From Noviherbaspirillum soli (GTDB lineage: Bacteria > Pseudomonadota > Gammaproteobacteria > Burkholderiales > Burkholderiaceae_D): DNA of 64,000 nt. A program made the translations under genes and the position numbers. How positions within the stretch are numbered: position 1 is the stretch's first letter; every line of letters starts with the position of its first letter. Positions 44,925 to 53,340 of the stretch are shown here, in pieces. The DNA lies in the NCBI RefSeq assembly GCF_015352955.1, contig NZ_JACYOX010000006.1, positions 96,437 through 160,436 on the forward strand. Direction: 5' to 3'. Under the pieces are notes generated by a model. It ran no database searches. It was not told the DNA's origin and saw nothing but the letters and a program-made list of their open reading frames with translations.

Positions 44925-46115
44925 TTACTTGCGGCTGGCGCTATAGGCCAGCAGCGGCGCCTCGCCCATCAGCGCCACATGGCCCGCCGCATCCCTGCCC
45001 AGCACCAGGCGCACGTCCTGCGTGCCGGCAATGACGGAAACCGGCTTCATCGCCACATGGGAGGCCATCGCCGCCCTGACGCGCTCGGCTTCCTTCTCGA
45101 AGCCGGCGAGATACTGGATCTCGGTGCTCTCGGTGTTGAACGGCCGCTTGTTGGTGACGCGCGCCGCGTGGATGCCGCGCCGGGCCAGCGCATCGCGCAT
45201 CTTCAGCGCCATGCCGGGCACGCCGTTGCCGTTGGCCACGTCGAAGCGGAAAGCACGCGGCTGCGGCGGCGTGGCTGCCAGCGTCTTGCTTTCTATGGCG
45301 GCGGCCTGCTGCGTCTTTTCCTCGCGCCGCTCGGCCATTGCCGGCTGGCGCTGCCGCAGCTCGATCACATTGGGCAGCACCTGCACGACTTCCATGCGGG
45401 AATTCGGCGCCAGCACGTCAGGCATGGCCGGCTTGCTGGGCAGCGCCATCGCCGGCGCGGGCTTCACCAGCGAGGTCGCCTGCCTGGCCGCAGCGAGTGC
45501 AGCGGCGGCGGCTTCCTCGGCCGGCTTGGCGGCGGTGGTGGTGGCGGTGTCGGCGCCACCGCCGGCCTTCTCCACGATCACATCGGCCAGGCCCAGCGCG
45601 GCCGTCAGGCGGTCGCGCTTTTCCAGCAGCGCGGTCTGCACCAGGCCCAGGTTGTTCAGCGCGCGGGCATTGCCCGGTTCCAGCGCCAGCGCCCTTTCCA
45701 GGGAAGGAATGGCGGCATCCGGCTCGCCGCGCAGCAGGTGCACATAGGCCAGGTTGTTATGCAGGTAGGCCATGCGCGGATAGTCGCGCGTGAGCTGTTC
45801 CAGCATGGCGCGTGCTTCGTCGAGCTTGCCGTCTTCCGAGTTCAGCACCGCCAGCGCATTGCGCGCCTCCACCTGGCGCCGGTCCAGGCTGATCGACTGC
45901 AGGTAGGCGGTCCGCGCCTGCTCCCTGTTGCCGCGCGCCTGGTGGAATTTGCCGAGCTGGTAATAGGTGGCCGCGGTCTGGTCGCCGGAACCGCGCACCT
46001 GCAGCAGCGGTTCCATCTTCATTGCGCGCGGCTCGGTCGGGGCCGGCGCGGTGGCGCAGGCCTGCAGCAGGCAGACGGATGCAACGGCGGCCAGGATAGG
46101 GCTGGTTGTTGGCAT
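44925..46115 (-). CDS. TPR lipoprotein with LytR C-terminal domain (TadD-like)
   Basis: A 396-residue protein. The lipoprotein signal ends in LLQAC. TPR repeats lie at about 45-160 (ATYYQLGKFHQARGNREQARTAY, EARNALAVLNSEDGKLDEA, AYLHNNLAYVHLLRGEPDA, ARALNNLGLV). An Ala-rich linker follows, then a LytR_C domain at about 285-370 (RFDVANGNGVPGMALKMRDAL, ARRGIHAARVTNKRPF, QYLAGFEKEAERVRAAM). TadD-like TPR lipoproteins help secretin assembly in Flp pilus systems, and the position right after TadC fits. The LytR_C addition could bind cell-wall polymers; this is inference. Confidence 0.83.
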   Translation of the reverse strand: MPTTSPILAAVASVCLLQACATAPAPTEPRAMKMEPLLQVRGSGDQTAATYYQLGKFHQARGNREQARTAYLQSISLDRRQVEARNALAVLNSEDGKLDEARAMLEQLTRDYPRMAYLHNNLAYVHLLRGEPDAAIPSLERALALEPGNARALNNLGLVQTALLEKRDRLTAALGLADVIVEKAGGGADTATTTAAKPAEEAAAAALAAARQATSLVKPAPAMALPSKPAMPDVLAPNSRMEVVQVLPNVIELRQRQPAMAERREEKTQQAAAIESKTLAATPPQPRAFRFDVANGNGVPGMALKMRDALARRGIHAARVTNKRPFNTESTEIQYLAGFEKEAERVRAAMASHVAMKPVSVIAGTQDVRLVLGRDAAGHVALMGEAPLLAYSASRK

Positions 46116-46134
46116 GATTTTCCCCTTGTTGTGG

Positions 46135-47079
46135 TTATTGGCCGCCGCCCATGGTGGGCAGAAGCACGCGGTAGATCTGGATGAACGCAGGCCCCATCAG
46201 CACCACCAGCAGCGACGGGAAGATGAAGAAGATCAGCGGAAACAGCAGCTTCAGCGCGATCTTGGCCGCCTGTTCCTCGGCGCGCTGGCGGCGCTTGGTG
46301 CGCAGCATCTCGGACTGCACCCGCAGCGAATCGGCCACGCTGGTGCCGAAGCGCTCGGCCTGGATCAGCATCGCCACCAGTGCATCCACGTCGTCCACGC
46401 CGGTGCGCAGCGCCAGGTTGCGCAGCGCCTTTTCCTTGCCGCTGCCGGCGCGCAGTTCCAGCGTCACCAGCTGCAGTTCCTCGGCCAGCACCTCGCTTTT
46501 CAGGCTGATCTCGGTGGCCACCCGCGCCAGCGCGGCATCCATGCCCAGGCCGGCCTCCACGCACACCGTCATCAGGTCCAGCGCATCCGGAAAAGTCTCG
46601 AAGATTTCCCGCTGCCGGCGCGAGATCAGGTTGCGCAGCACGATGTTGGGCAGGTAGTAGCCCAGGCCGGCGCTGAGCAGCAGCCAGAACAGCAGGGCGT
46701 TGGTGCCGTAGTTGCCGCCGGAGGTGCTCAATGCGATGAACAGCACTGAAGGCAGGGCCAGGGCCAGCAGCGTTTTGGCGCCAAAGAAGATCGCGGGAGC
46801 CGACGCGCTGCGCAGGCCGGCATTCATGAAGCGGGTGCGCAATGCCGAGTTTTCCCAGCCTTCTTCGGGCACCGAGAGCTTGGCCAGCGGTCCAGTCAGC
46901 TTGACGATGCGAGCCAGCCATTCGTTCTCGGCGCTGCCCGGCGGGGGCGTAACAGGGCCAATCACCGCGTCGAGCCGGTCACGCACCGGGTCGCCAGCGA
47001 ACAGGCGCATGGCCAGCATGGCGGCTCCCATCACGGCCAGGAAGACCAGCGCGAGAAAGACAAGGTGCAGTGTGCTCAT
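46135..47079 (-). CDS. tadC: Tad pilus inner-membrane platform protein TadC
   Basis: A 314-residue protein of the type II secretion F (GspF) superfamily. An N-terminal helix is followed by a soluble part, paired membrane helices (LLALALPSVLFIALS, ALLFWLLLSAGLGYYLP), the conserved LPDALDLMTVCVEAGLGMDAAL-like segment (FPDALDLMTVCVEAGLGMDA), and closing helices (FPLIFFIFPSLLVVLMGPAFI). TadB and TadC form the platform that couples the CpaF ATPase to pilin extrusion. It follows tadB after 36 bases and precedes the TPR lipoprotein gene by 19 bases in the same operon. Confidence 0.92.
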   Translation of the reverse strand: MSTLHLVFLALVFLAVMGAAMLAMRLFAGDPVRDRLDAVIGPVTPPPGSAENEWLARIVKLTGPLAKLSVPEEGWENSALRTRFMNAGLRSASAPAIFFGAKTLLALALPSVLFIALSTSGGNYGTNALLFWLLLSAGLGYYLPNIVLRNLISRRQREIFETFPDALDLMTVCVEAGLGMDAALARVATEISLKSEVLAEELQLVTLELRAGSGKEKALRNLALRTGVDDVDALVAMLIQAERFGTSVADSLRVQSEMLRTKRRQRAEEQAAKIALKLLFPLIFFIFPSLLVVLMGPAFIQIYRVLLPTMGGGQ

Positions 47080-47115
47080 GGCGTGGTTACTCCTGATAAT
47101 GTCGGCTGGTCCATG

Positions 47116-48093
47116 TCAAACCCTGATCTTGATGATCTTGCGCATGGCAATCACCCCGACGGCCATCATCGTCAAGGCAAAAGCCACCATCTTGCGGCCG
47201 CCGGGGTCGGTGTAAAGAACGGCCAAGAACTCTGGATTGATCAGGTGAATTAACAGCGCTGCGCCGAAGGGCAGCAGGCCCAACACCCAGGCCGACATTT
47301 TGCCCTCGGCCGACAGCACCCGGATCTGGCCCAGTAGCTTGATGCGGTCTCTAATGATCTTGCTGATGTTGGACAGCAGCTCGGACAGGTTGCCGCCGGT
47401 TTCGCGCTGTATTAGCACCGCGATCACGAAATAGCGCAGGTCGGTGCTGGGCACGCGGGTGGCCAGATTCATCAGCGCGTCTTGCATCGCAATGCCGAAA
47501 TTCACCTCGTCGAACACGACCGCAAATTCGCTGGCCAGCGGCTCGCTGGCTTCATCGGCCACCATCTTCAGCGCGGTCGGAAACGCATGGCCGGCGCGCA
47601 GCGCGCGGCCCATCAGGTCCAGCGCATCGGGCAGCTGCTGGTCGAAGCGCGTCAGGCGCTTGTCACGGGCGCGGGCCACATGCATGTAGGGCAGGGTAGC
47701 CAACGCAGCCGCGCCGGCCAGCTTGATCAGAAGCGGAATAGCGAGCAAGCCCATGGAAAAAAAGGTCACCAGGAATAGCGCCAGGCTGATGCCCAGCAGG
47801 GTAGACACATTCCATGACAGGCCCGACTGCTGCAGCAGCCGATCGGCGGCGTGCACGCGCGGCAGCTTTAGCAATAGGCGCTGCATGGCCGGGCTGTTGC
47901 TCAGCAGCCTGTCCTTGACGATGGAGACATCGCCGCCTTCGCCATGCGCGCCGGCCGACAGGATGCGCAGCCGGCGCGCAATGCGGTTCGCCTCCGGCCC
48001 CTTGCTGGAATTCCAAGTCAGGTAGGCGCCTTCGATGAACAGCACCACCGCGATGAAAATCAGCGTGCCGAACAGGTAATAGAGGGTGTCCAT
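47116..48093 (-). CDS. tadB: Tad pilus inner-membrane platform protein TadB
   Basis: A 325-residue protein with an N-terminal membrane helix (YYLFGTLIFIAVVLFIEGAYL), a basic soluble segment, paired helices, and the T2SSF domain core (QLPDALDLMGRALRAGHAFP, VFDEVNFGIAMQDALMNLA, RETGGNLSELLSNIS). C-terminal helices follow. It is homologous in layout to TadC. The start was set at MDTLYYLFG (48093), ten bases after the cpaF stop, with AGAAGG just upstream. An in-frame start further upstream would overlap cpaF. Confidence 0.92.
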   Translation of the reverse strand: MDTLYYLFGTLIFIAVVLFIEGAYLTWNSSKGPEANRIARRLRILSAGAHGEGGDVSIVKDRLLSNSPAMQRLLLKLPRVHAADRLLQQSGLSWNVSTLLGISLALFLVTFFSMGLLAIPLLIKLAGAAALATLPYMHVARARDKRLTRFDQQLPDALDLMGRALRAGHAFPTALKMVADEASEPLASEFAVVFDEVNFGIAMQDALMNLATRVPSTDLRYFVIAVLIQRETGGNLSELLSNISKIIRDRIKLLGQIRVLSAEGKMSAWVLGLLPFGAALLIHLINPEFLAVLYTDPGGRKMVAFALTMMAVGVIAMRKIIKIRV

Positions 48094-48103
48094 GGCCTTC
48101 TGC

Positions 48104-49477
48104 TTAGTGGTACTGGCGGGTCGGGTCGAACAGCGTGTCCGGCACCGCAATGCCGAAGGCGCGCAGCCGCTCCAGGAAGCGCGGCCGTATGCCGGTGGCG
48201 CTGAAGTGGCCGATGATGGCGCCGCTCTGGTCGGTGCCGGTCTGCTTGAAGGTGAAGATCTCCTGGGTGGTGATGATGTCGCCTTCCATGCCGGTGATCT
48301 CGAGTATCGACAGCACCTTGCGCTTGCCGTCGGTCAGGCGGCCGATCTGCACCACCACGCCCACGGCGGAACTGATCTGCTGCCGCACCGCCTTGGTGGG
48401 CAGGCTGGCGGCCGCCATGCTGACCATGTTCTCCAGGCGGGTCAGCGCATCGCGCGGCGTGTTGGCGTGGATGGTGGCCATCGAGCCTTCATGGCCGGTG
48501 TTCATCGCCTGCAGCATGTCCAGCGCCTCGCCGCCGCGCACCTCGCCCAGGATGATGCGGTCCGGCCGCATCCGCAGCGCATTCTTCACCAGCGCCCGCT
48601 GCGAGACTTCGCCCTTGCCCTCGATGTTGGCCGGCCGGGTTTCCAGCCGCACCACATGCGGCTGCTGCAGCTGCAACTCGGCCGCGTCCTCGATGGTGAC
48701 GATGCGCTCGGAATGGCTGATGTAGCCCGACAGCACATTGAGCATGGTGGTCTTGCCGCTGCCGGTGCCGCCGGAAATGACGATGTTGATCTTGGCCTTG
48801 CCCAAGCCCTGCAAGATCTCCGCCATTTCCGCGGTCAGGCTGCGGTGGCCGATCAGGTCGTCCATCTTCAGCGGCACCGCGGAGAAGCGGCGGATCGACA
48901 TGCAGGGGCCGTCGATGGCCAGCGGCGGGATGATGGCGTTCACGCGCGAGCCATCCGGCAGGCGGGCATCCACCATGGGGCTGGACTCGTCGATGCGGCG
49001 GCCCACCCGCGAGACGATCTTGTCGATGATCTTCAGCAGGTGGGCGTCATCGAAGAACACCACGTCCGTCAGCTCCAGCCGGCCGCGCCGCTCTACGTAT
49101 ACCTGCTTGTGGCTGTTGACCAGGATGTCGGATACGCTAGGGTCGGCCAGCAGTTCCTCCAGCGGCCCGAAGCCCAGCATTTCATTCTGGATGTCGCGCA
49201 CCAGGGTCTTGCGCTCGATATCGTTGAGGACAGCGGATTCCTCTTCCAGCAGCCGCTCCACTAGCGCCTGCAATTCGCGGCGGATCTGGTCCTGCGACAG
49301 CCGCTGCAGGCTTTCCAGGTCGATGCGGTCCATCAGCACCTGGTAGATCTGGTTCTTCAGTTCCTGGTAGGCCCGGTTCTCGATGCCGCCGGTGCGCGCG
49401 GCGGCCACGGCGGCATGGCCGTTGACCTGGGTGCTGCTGCGCAGCCGGTCCCTCAGTGACATGTTTTCGGCGTTCAT
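48104..49477 (-). CDS. cpaF: Tad pilus motor ATPase CpaF/TadA
   Basis: A 457-residue secretion ATPase. An N-terminal domain is followed by the CpaF core: [39 protein letters not shown] segment ([19 protein letters not shown]), Walker [10 protein letters not shown] near 236-244, Asp box, Walker [20 protein letters not shown], and the His box [19 protein letters not shown]. It forms a hexamer on the cytoplasmic face and powers pilus extension and retraction. It sits between cpaE and tadB, the canonical order. Confidence 0.95.
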   Translation of the reverse strand: MNAENMSLRDRLRSSTQVNGHAAVAAARTGGIENRAYQELKNQIYQVLMDRIDLESLQRLSQDQIRRELQALVERLLEEESAVLNDIERKTLVRDIQNEMLGFGPLEELLADPSVSDILVNSHKQVYVERRGRLELTDVVFFDDAHLLKIIDKIVSRVGRRIDESSPMVDARLPDGSRVNAIIPPLAIDGPCMSIRRFSAVPLKMDDLIGHRSLTAEMAEILQGLGKAKINIVISGGTGSGKTTMLNVLSGYISHSERIVTIEDAAELQLQQPHVVRLETRPANIEGKGEVSQRALVKNALRMRPDRIILGEVRGGEALDMLQAMNTGHEGSMATIHANTPRDALTRLENMVSMAAASLPTKAVRQQISSAVGVVVQIGRLTDGKRKVLSILEITGMEGDIITTQEIFTFKQTGTDQSGAIIGHFSATGIRPRFLERLRAFGIAVPDTLFDPTRQYH

Positions 49478-49522
49478 GGTGCAGTGGTCCTTTCGTCGCT
49501 ATTCGATATGGTTTGCCAGGCC

Positions 49523-50686
49523 CTACGCGCGCTTGAGCACGCGCGACAGCCAGCCGGAGGAGGCGCTCGCTTCTTCCGGACAGAGCGCCTCCGCGAACTC
49601 CTGCAGCGCCTTTGAGATCGGGCTGGACTTGGCCAGCTTCAGCACCGGCACGCCCTGGTTCACGGAAGCGGCGGCCGCGTCATAGTGGTTGGGTATGGTC
49701 CGGATGTCGGTGGCGCTGAATGCCGTTTCCACGTCGCGCAGCTTGATGTCGCCATTCTTTTCATGGCGGTTCACGATCAGCCGCACCTTGTCCTTGCGGT
49801 AGTCCAGCGAGCGGAACACGCCCAGCAGCCGCTTGCCGTCGCGGATGTAGGGCAGGGTGGTCTGCAGCACCGGAAAAATAGTGTCGGCATGGTCCAGCGC
49901 ATGGATGCTGACCGCATCCAGGCTGCGCCCGAGATCCAGAATCACGAAGTCATAGTGGCGGCGGACCAGTTTGATCAGCTGGTCCACGTGCTCGGGCTTG
50001 ACGTCGTTGGCATGCGCCGGGTCTTCCGGCGCGGCCAGCACGCTGAAGTTGGGCGTGACATTGAGCATGCTGGCCTGCAGGAAGGAGGCGTCCAGCCGGT
50101 GGATCTGCTGCGAGATGTCGGCGATGGTGGCGCCCGGCTTCTGGTCCGACACGAACAGCGAGGCATCGCCGAACTGCAGGTTCAAGTCGATCAGGGCCAC
50201 CCGCTTGTTCTTCAGCGTGGCCAACGCATAGGCCAGGTTGGTGGCCAGGAAGGTGGCGCCGCTGCCGCCCTTGCAGGAAATGAAAGCCAGCACCTTGCCA
50301 TGGGTCTGCGCCTGGCTGCCGCGCTTCTCCTCGATGCGGCGCACCGCGGCCGACAGCGCCTGGCCGTCCAGCGGCAGCGGCAGCACCTCGCGCACACCGG
50401 CGCGCATCGCGCGCATCAGGAATTCGGGCGAGGTTTGCTGCGACAGCACGATGAAGGCCAGGCGCGGATGCACGTGGCTCAGGCGTTCCAGCTGGTCGAG
50501 GTCGCCCTCGCCCATCGAGGGCGCATCCAGCACGAGGACGTCGGATGTGCTTGCTCCCGCGCCTGCCGCCAGCACGTGGGCAAGACCGGCAATGACTTCG
50601 ACTTCGTCCGACGGGCTGCGCTCGCGCAGCAGCCGGACGATGTCCATGGCCAGCCTGTCATTAGGTGATACGACGGCGATTTTCAC
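49523..50686 (-). CDS. cpaE: Tad pilus localisation protein CpaE/TadZ (MinD-like)
   Basis: A 387-residue protein. The N-terminal domain (about 1-125) is receiver-like (VVSPNDRLAMDIVRLL, DVLVLDAP). The C-terminal domain is a MinD/ParA-type ATPase (FISCKGGSGATFLATNLAYAL, RVALIDLNLQFGD, YDFVILDLG). The Walker A is deviant, KGGSGATF, with no Lys before the Thr; this is typical of many TadZ proteins, which bind ATP weakly and mark the pole where the pilus is built. The start is GTG 50686 with AGGAG five bases upstream. The gene precedes cpaF by 45 bases. Confidence 0.92.
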   Translation of the reverse strand: MKIAVVSPNDRLAMDIVRLLRERSPSDEVEVIAGLAHVLAAGAGASTSDVLVLDAPSMGEGDLDQLERLSHVHPRLAFIVLSQQTSPEFLMRAMRAGVREVLPLPLDGQALSAAVRRIEEKRGSQAQTHGKVLAFISCKGGSGATFLATNLAYALATLKNKRVALIDLNLQFGDASLFVSDQKPGATIADISQQIHRLDASFLQASMLNVTPNFSVLAAPEDPAHANDVKPEHVDQLIKLVRRHYDFVILDLGRSLDAVSIHALDHADTIFPVLQTTLPYIRDGKRLLGVFRSLDYRKDKVRLIVNRHEKNGDIKLRDVETAFSATDIRTIPNHYDAAAASVNQGVPVLKLAKSSPISKALQEFAEALCPEEASASSGWLSRVLKRA

Positions 50687-50713
50687 AATAGCTCCTGTTA
50701 CTTGTTGCCTGTT

Positions 50714-50740
50714 GCAGCCGGCAAGTCGGCTGCTTTTTTT
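50714..50740 (+). terminator. Plus-strand-facing intrinsic terminator inside the Tad operon
   Basis: GCAGCCG (50714-50720) and CGGCTGC (50727-50733) with a six-base loop are followed by seven T on the plus strand. It sits in the gap between the third TadE/TadG-type gene and cpaE, both on the minus strand. As a terminator it would act on antisense RNA; on the sense transcript it is an A-run followed by a hairpin, which could affect mRNA processing. Confidence 0.55.
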
Positions 50741-50783
50741 ATGTGGAAAAAACCGTGCACTGCCACAGGCACGATTGCGTTCT

Positions 50784-51254
50784 TCATTTGCATACCGGGT
50801 TGGCCTCGGTGGCGCTGTCCATGCTTTCCCTCGGTAATGTGGTCACGAAGGGCGGCAGGGTCAGTGACGCAGCCAGCGTCGGTATGAATGTCTTTACAAC
50901 CACTGTTGGGCTAATCTCTACGGTGACGCTTTCGCAACTGGCACGTGCGGTGGCAGCATCGCCGGCGCAGGTCGAGGGGAAATAGCTGACCGAAATGTCA
51001 GTGGCTTTCAGGATGGGCAGCATCACCCGCATCTTTTCCTTGATGATGCTGTCGTTGAGGTCGCACACCACGGCCAGACGGGCGCCCCAGCGCGTTGCCT
51101 CGGCGGCGGCATTCCAGTAAAACAGCACCCGGCCCATTTCCATGATGCCGATCAGCAGGGTCAGGAATACCATGCACACCAGCGCGAATTCAACGGCGGC
51201 AGCGCCGCGCTGCAAGGCGCGGCCGACTGGCATGGTGGCGGCGCGGGTCTTCAT
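50784..51254 (-). CDS. TadE/TadF-like minor pilus protein
   Basis: A 156-residue protein with a pseudopilin-like N-terminus: RGAAAVEFALVCMVFLTLLI followed by GIMEMGRVLFYWNAAAEATR, the TadE motif of a Glu at the start of one hydrophobic helix. The rest is a small periplasmic domain with several Cys. TadE and TadF are processed by the prepilin peptidase and prime pilus assembly. ATG 51254 overlaps the upstream gene's stop (ATGA), so the two are translationally coupled; a longer frame upstream is not needed. Confidence 0.85.
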   Translation of the reverse strand: MKTRAATMPVGRALQRGAAAVEFALVCMVFLTLLIGIMEMGRVLFYWNAAAEATRWGARLAVVCDLNDSIIKEKMRVMLPILKATDISVSYFPSTCAGDAATARASCESVTVEISPTVVVKTFIPTLAASLTLPPFVTTLPRESMDSATEANPVCK

Positions 51255-51733
51255 AACACCTGCCTCATGGTAGTGCCAATGTCGCCGAAGGTAATCGTGG
51301 TGAAGCCCGTGACGAATGGCACCAGCGATGTGAACTGGTAGCCGGCGATCTTCACCTTCACCAGGTTGATCACCCCGCTGCCGGTGTCCACCGCCGAAAA
51401 CGATTCGCCGGGGCAGCTTGAAGAATTGCTGCGGTCGCACACCTTCACCATGGAGGTGGTCAGGCCCGGAACCAGCGGGGTGCCCGAGTCGCCGGTGCAG
51501 GGCTTTCCATAGACCACCAGGCAGCGGGCATCGGCCAGGGGATAATCCGTAGCCGTGGAGTCATGCCGGGAAAGAAAGCGCGTTGCGTCGCGCGTGGCCT
51601 TTGCCAGCGTGTTGTACTGGTAGATTGCGCGGCCGAACTCGGTGGTGCCAAAGGCGATCAGAATCAGCGGAATCAGCAGGATGCCGAATTCCACCGCCGC
51701 CACGCCTCTTTGCCATTTCAGTGTCTTCTTCAT
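51251..51733 (-). CDS. TadE-like minor pilus protein
   Basis: A 160-residue protein with the TadE-type start RGVAAVEFGILLIPLILIAF then GTTEFGRAIYQYNTLAKATR. The Glu lies five residues after the Gly-type cleavage site, followed by one membrane helix. The C-terminal part is a small periplasmic domain with Cys residues. It is probably a pseudopilin of the Flp pilus tip or base. It lies 10 bases downstream of the TadG-like gene and overlaps the next gene by four bases. Confidence 0.87.
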   Translation of the reverse strand: MKKTLKWQRGVAAVEFGILLIPLILIAFGTTEFGRAIYQYNTLAKATRDATRFLSRHDSTATDYPLADARCLVVYGKPCTGDSGTPLVPGLTTSMVKVCDRSNSSSCPGESFSAVDTGSGVINLVKVKIAGYQFTSLVPFVTGFTTITFGDIGTTMRQVL

Positions 51734-51743
51734 GATCAGTCGC

Positions 51744-53009
51744 CTATTGCACCAGTGAAGGTACCAGCGGGCCGACGCTGGTCGAACTGCCCGGCAGGCC
51801 GACCGAGGCGCACGGGCTGGTGGGGTCGTTGGACTCGCCCAGGTATTCGAGAAACATCCGGGTGCTGCCGCCGCCCGCGCCCTGTTCCAGCGGGTGCAGC
51901 ATCAGCACGCAGGCAAAGCGCTGGATCGCGGCTTCATGCGAGCCGCCGTCGAATTCCGTGCAATTCACCACCGGCACGATGCCTAGGCGCCGGTCGGAAC
52001 CCGAGGCCTGGTGGGTTGCCGAACTGATCGCGGTGCCGTTGGTGTTGAGCCCGCTTTCGCCGGCCTTCTTGCCGTCGCCCTGATAAGCCGCATAGCTGGA
52101 TCGTGCGGTCTTGAAGTTGGGATAGCCCGAGGGGCTGGTGCCGGCGTAGGCATTGAACTTGGCCGGCCAGGAAAACTCGGTGTAGGCATAGCCGGTTTCA
52201 TCCGGAACGCCATCGCCCGGACCCTTGTAGCCGCCGGCATAAATGCCAAAGCGGGTGTTCCACGCGGCCGACTCGCTGCCCTTGCCGCCCGGCGCACCCA
52301 CCTTTTCACCTGTGGAAGGCAGGTTGCACACGCCGGCGCCGGTCAGGATGTCCTTGATGTCCTTAGCGCTGTTCGCCTTGATATAGTTGATCCATTTGAA
52401 GTCGCCGGTCAAGTTGTCCTGCGCGCCGACCGCGCCTTCTATCCATTGGCCTTTGACGAATGGCGTTGCCGCCTGGCAGACGGCAACCGGCAGCGCGCAG
52501 CTGGTTTGCGACGGCTGCAGCGTGGCCGCGCCCATCGATGCTACGGCCTGGTCGCCTATCGTGACCCCCGGCAGCACATTCAGCACCTGGATGAGCCAGG
52601 TCTTGATGCCGGTGCGCGCCAGCGTGCATTTGGCGAACTTCATTTTCAGTACGTCTGTCGCCGCGATCGCGTCCTTGGAATAGTAGGCGCCGTTAAGGGT
52701 CTGGCTGAATGTCACGTCGGTGCCGGCCACCTGCACTGCATTCTGCTGGAAACCGACGCGGTTGGCCTGTCCGGCCGTCTTGCCGTAGTTCTCGGCAATC
52801 ACCAGCTGATTGGCGCTGGCGCCGGTGAGCGCGGCCGAGGCAGACAGCGCACATGCATCCGCGGCATTCTGCAGCTCGGTCTTAGAAACGAAGAGCTGGC
52901 CCGAATCCAGGGCCAGTCCGCCGAAGCCGATCAGTACCGCGATCGACAGCGCGACGATGATGGCGACCGCGCCGCCTTGCCGGGTTCGATGAAAGAAAGG
53001 CCTTTGCAT
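51744..53009 (-). CDS. TadG-like Flp pilus assembly protein
   Basis: A 421-residue protein. The N-terminus is RQGGAVAIIVALSIAVLIGF then GGLALDSGQLFVSKTELQNAADACALSAS, which matches the TadE/TadG-like (DUF2134-type) start: a membrane anchor followed by an NAADA helix. The large periplasmic part (about 60-421) is rich in Gly, Ser and Asn and has several Cys; no VWA domain is obvious. TadG proteins anchor or strengthen the pilus. GGAG precedes ATG 53009 by five bases. It lies between the small lipoprotein and the TadE-like genes. Confidence 0.87.
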   Translation of the reverse strand: MQRPFFHRTRQGGAVAIIVALSIAVLIGFGGLALDSGQLFVSKTELQNAADACALSASAALTGASANQLVIAENYGKTAGQANRVGFQQNAVQVAGTDVTFSQTLNGAYYSKDAIAATDVLKMKFAKCTLARTGIKTWLIQVLNVLPGVTIGDQAVASMGAATLQPSQTSCALPVAVCQAATPFVKGQWIEGAVGAQDNLTGDFKWINYIKANSAKDIKDILTGAGVCNLPSTGEKVGAPGGKGSESAAWNTRFGIYAGGYKGPGDGVPDETGYAYTEFSWPAKFNAYAGTSPSGYPNFKTARSSYAAYQGDGKKAGESGLNTNGTAISSATHQASGSDRRLGIVPVVNCTEFDGGSHEAAIQRFACVLMLHPLEQGAGGGSTRMFLEYLGESNDPTSPCASVGLPGSSTSVGPLVPSLVQ

Positions 53010-53042
53010 TACAGCTCCTCCATGTAGCAGGCGCAGCGGGCA

Positions 53043-53330
53043 TCAGCGCCCGCTGCTGATTCCTATCGTGAAGGCATTGCGTGGCGGCGGGGCCACCGGC
53101 GTCCTGAATGACTGCTCATAGCGCTCGCGCGCTACCTGGGCGGACCGCGCATCCATGCCGGCGACCGCGTCGGTATTGTTCGAGGCGTCGGGATTGATGG
53201 TCTGCTGCGCCCTGAGCATGGTCAGCGACTGGCCCATCTGGCTTTCCAGGTAGGGCGCGCGCTGCGCGCAGCCGGCGGCCAGCAGTGGCAGCAGGCAGGC
53301 GAGCGCCACGCGGGTAACGGTATGGTTCAT
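53043..53330 (-). CDS. Small Tad-locus lipoprotein
   Basis: A 95-residue protein with a lipoprotein signal ending in LLAAGC and a short, mostly polar mature part (ESQMGQSLTMLRAQQTINPD, DGRSAQ-like MDARSAQVARERYEQSF, PPRNAFTIGISSGR). Small lipoproteins after the secretin gene are common in Tad loci and may act as pilotins or secretin partners; this is inferred from position. It starts 10 bases after the secretin stop. Confidence 0.8.
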   Translation of the reverse strand: MNHTVTRVALACLLPLLAAGCAQRAPYLESQMGQSLTMLRAQQTINPDASNNTDAVAGMDARSAQVARERYEQSFRTPVAPPPRNAFTIGISSGR

Positions 53331-53340
53331 CCTCTTTCTC

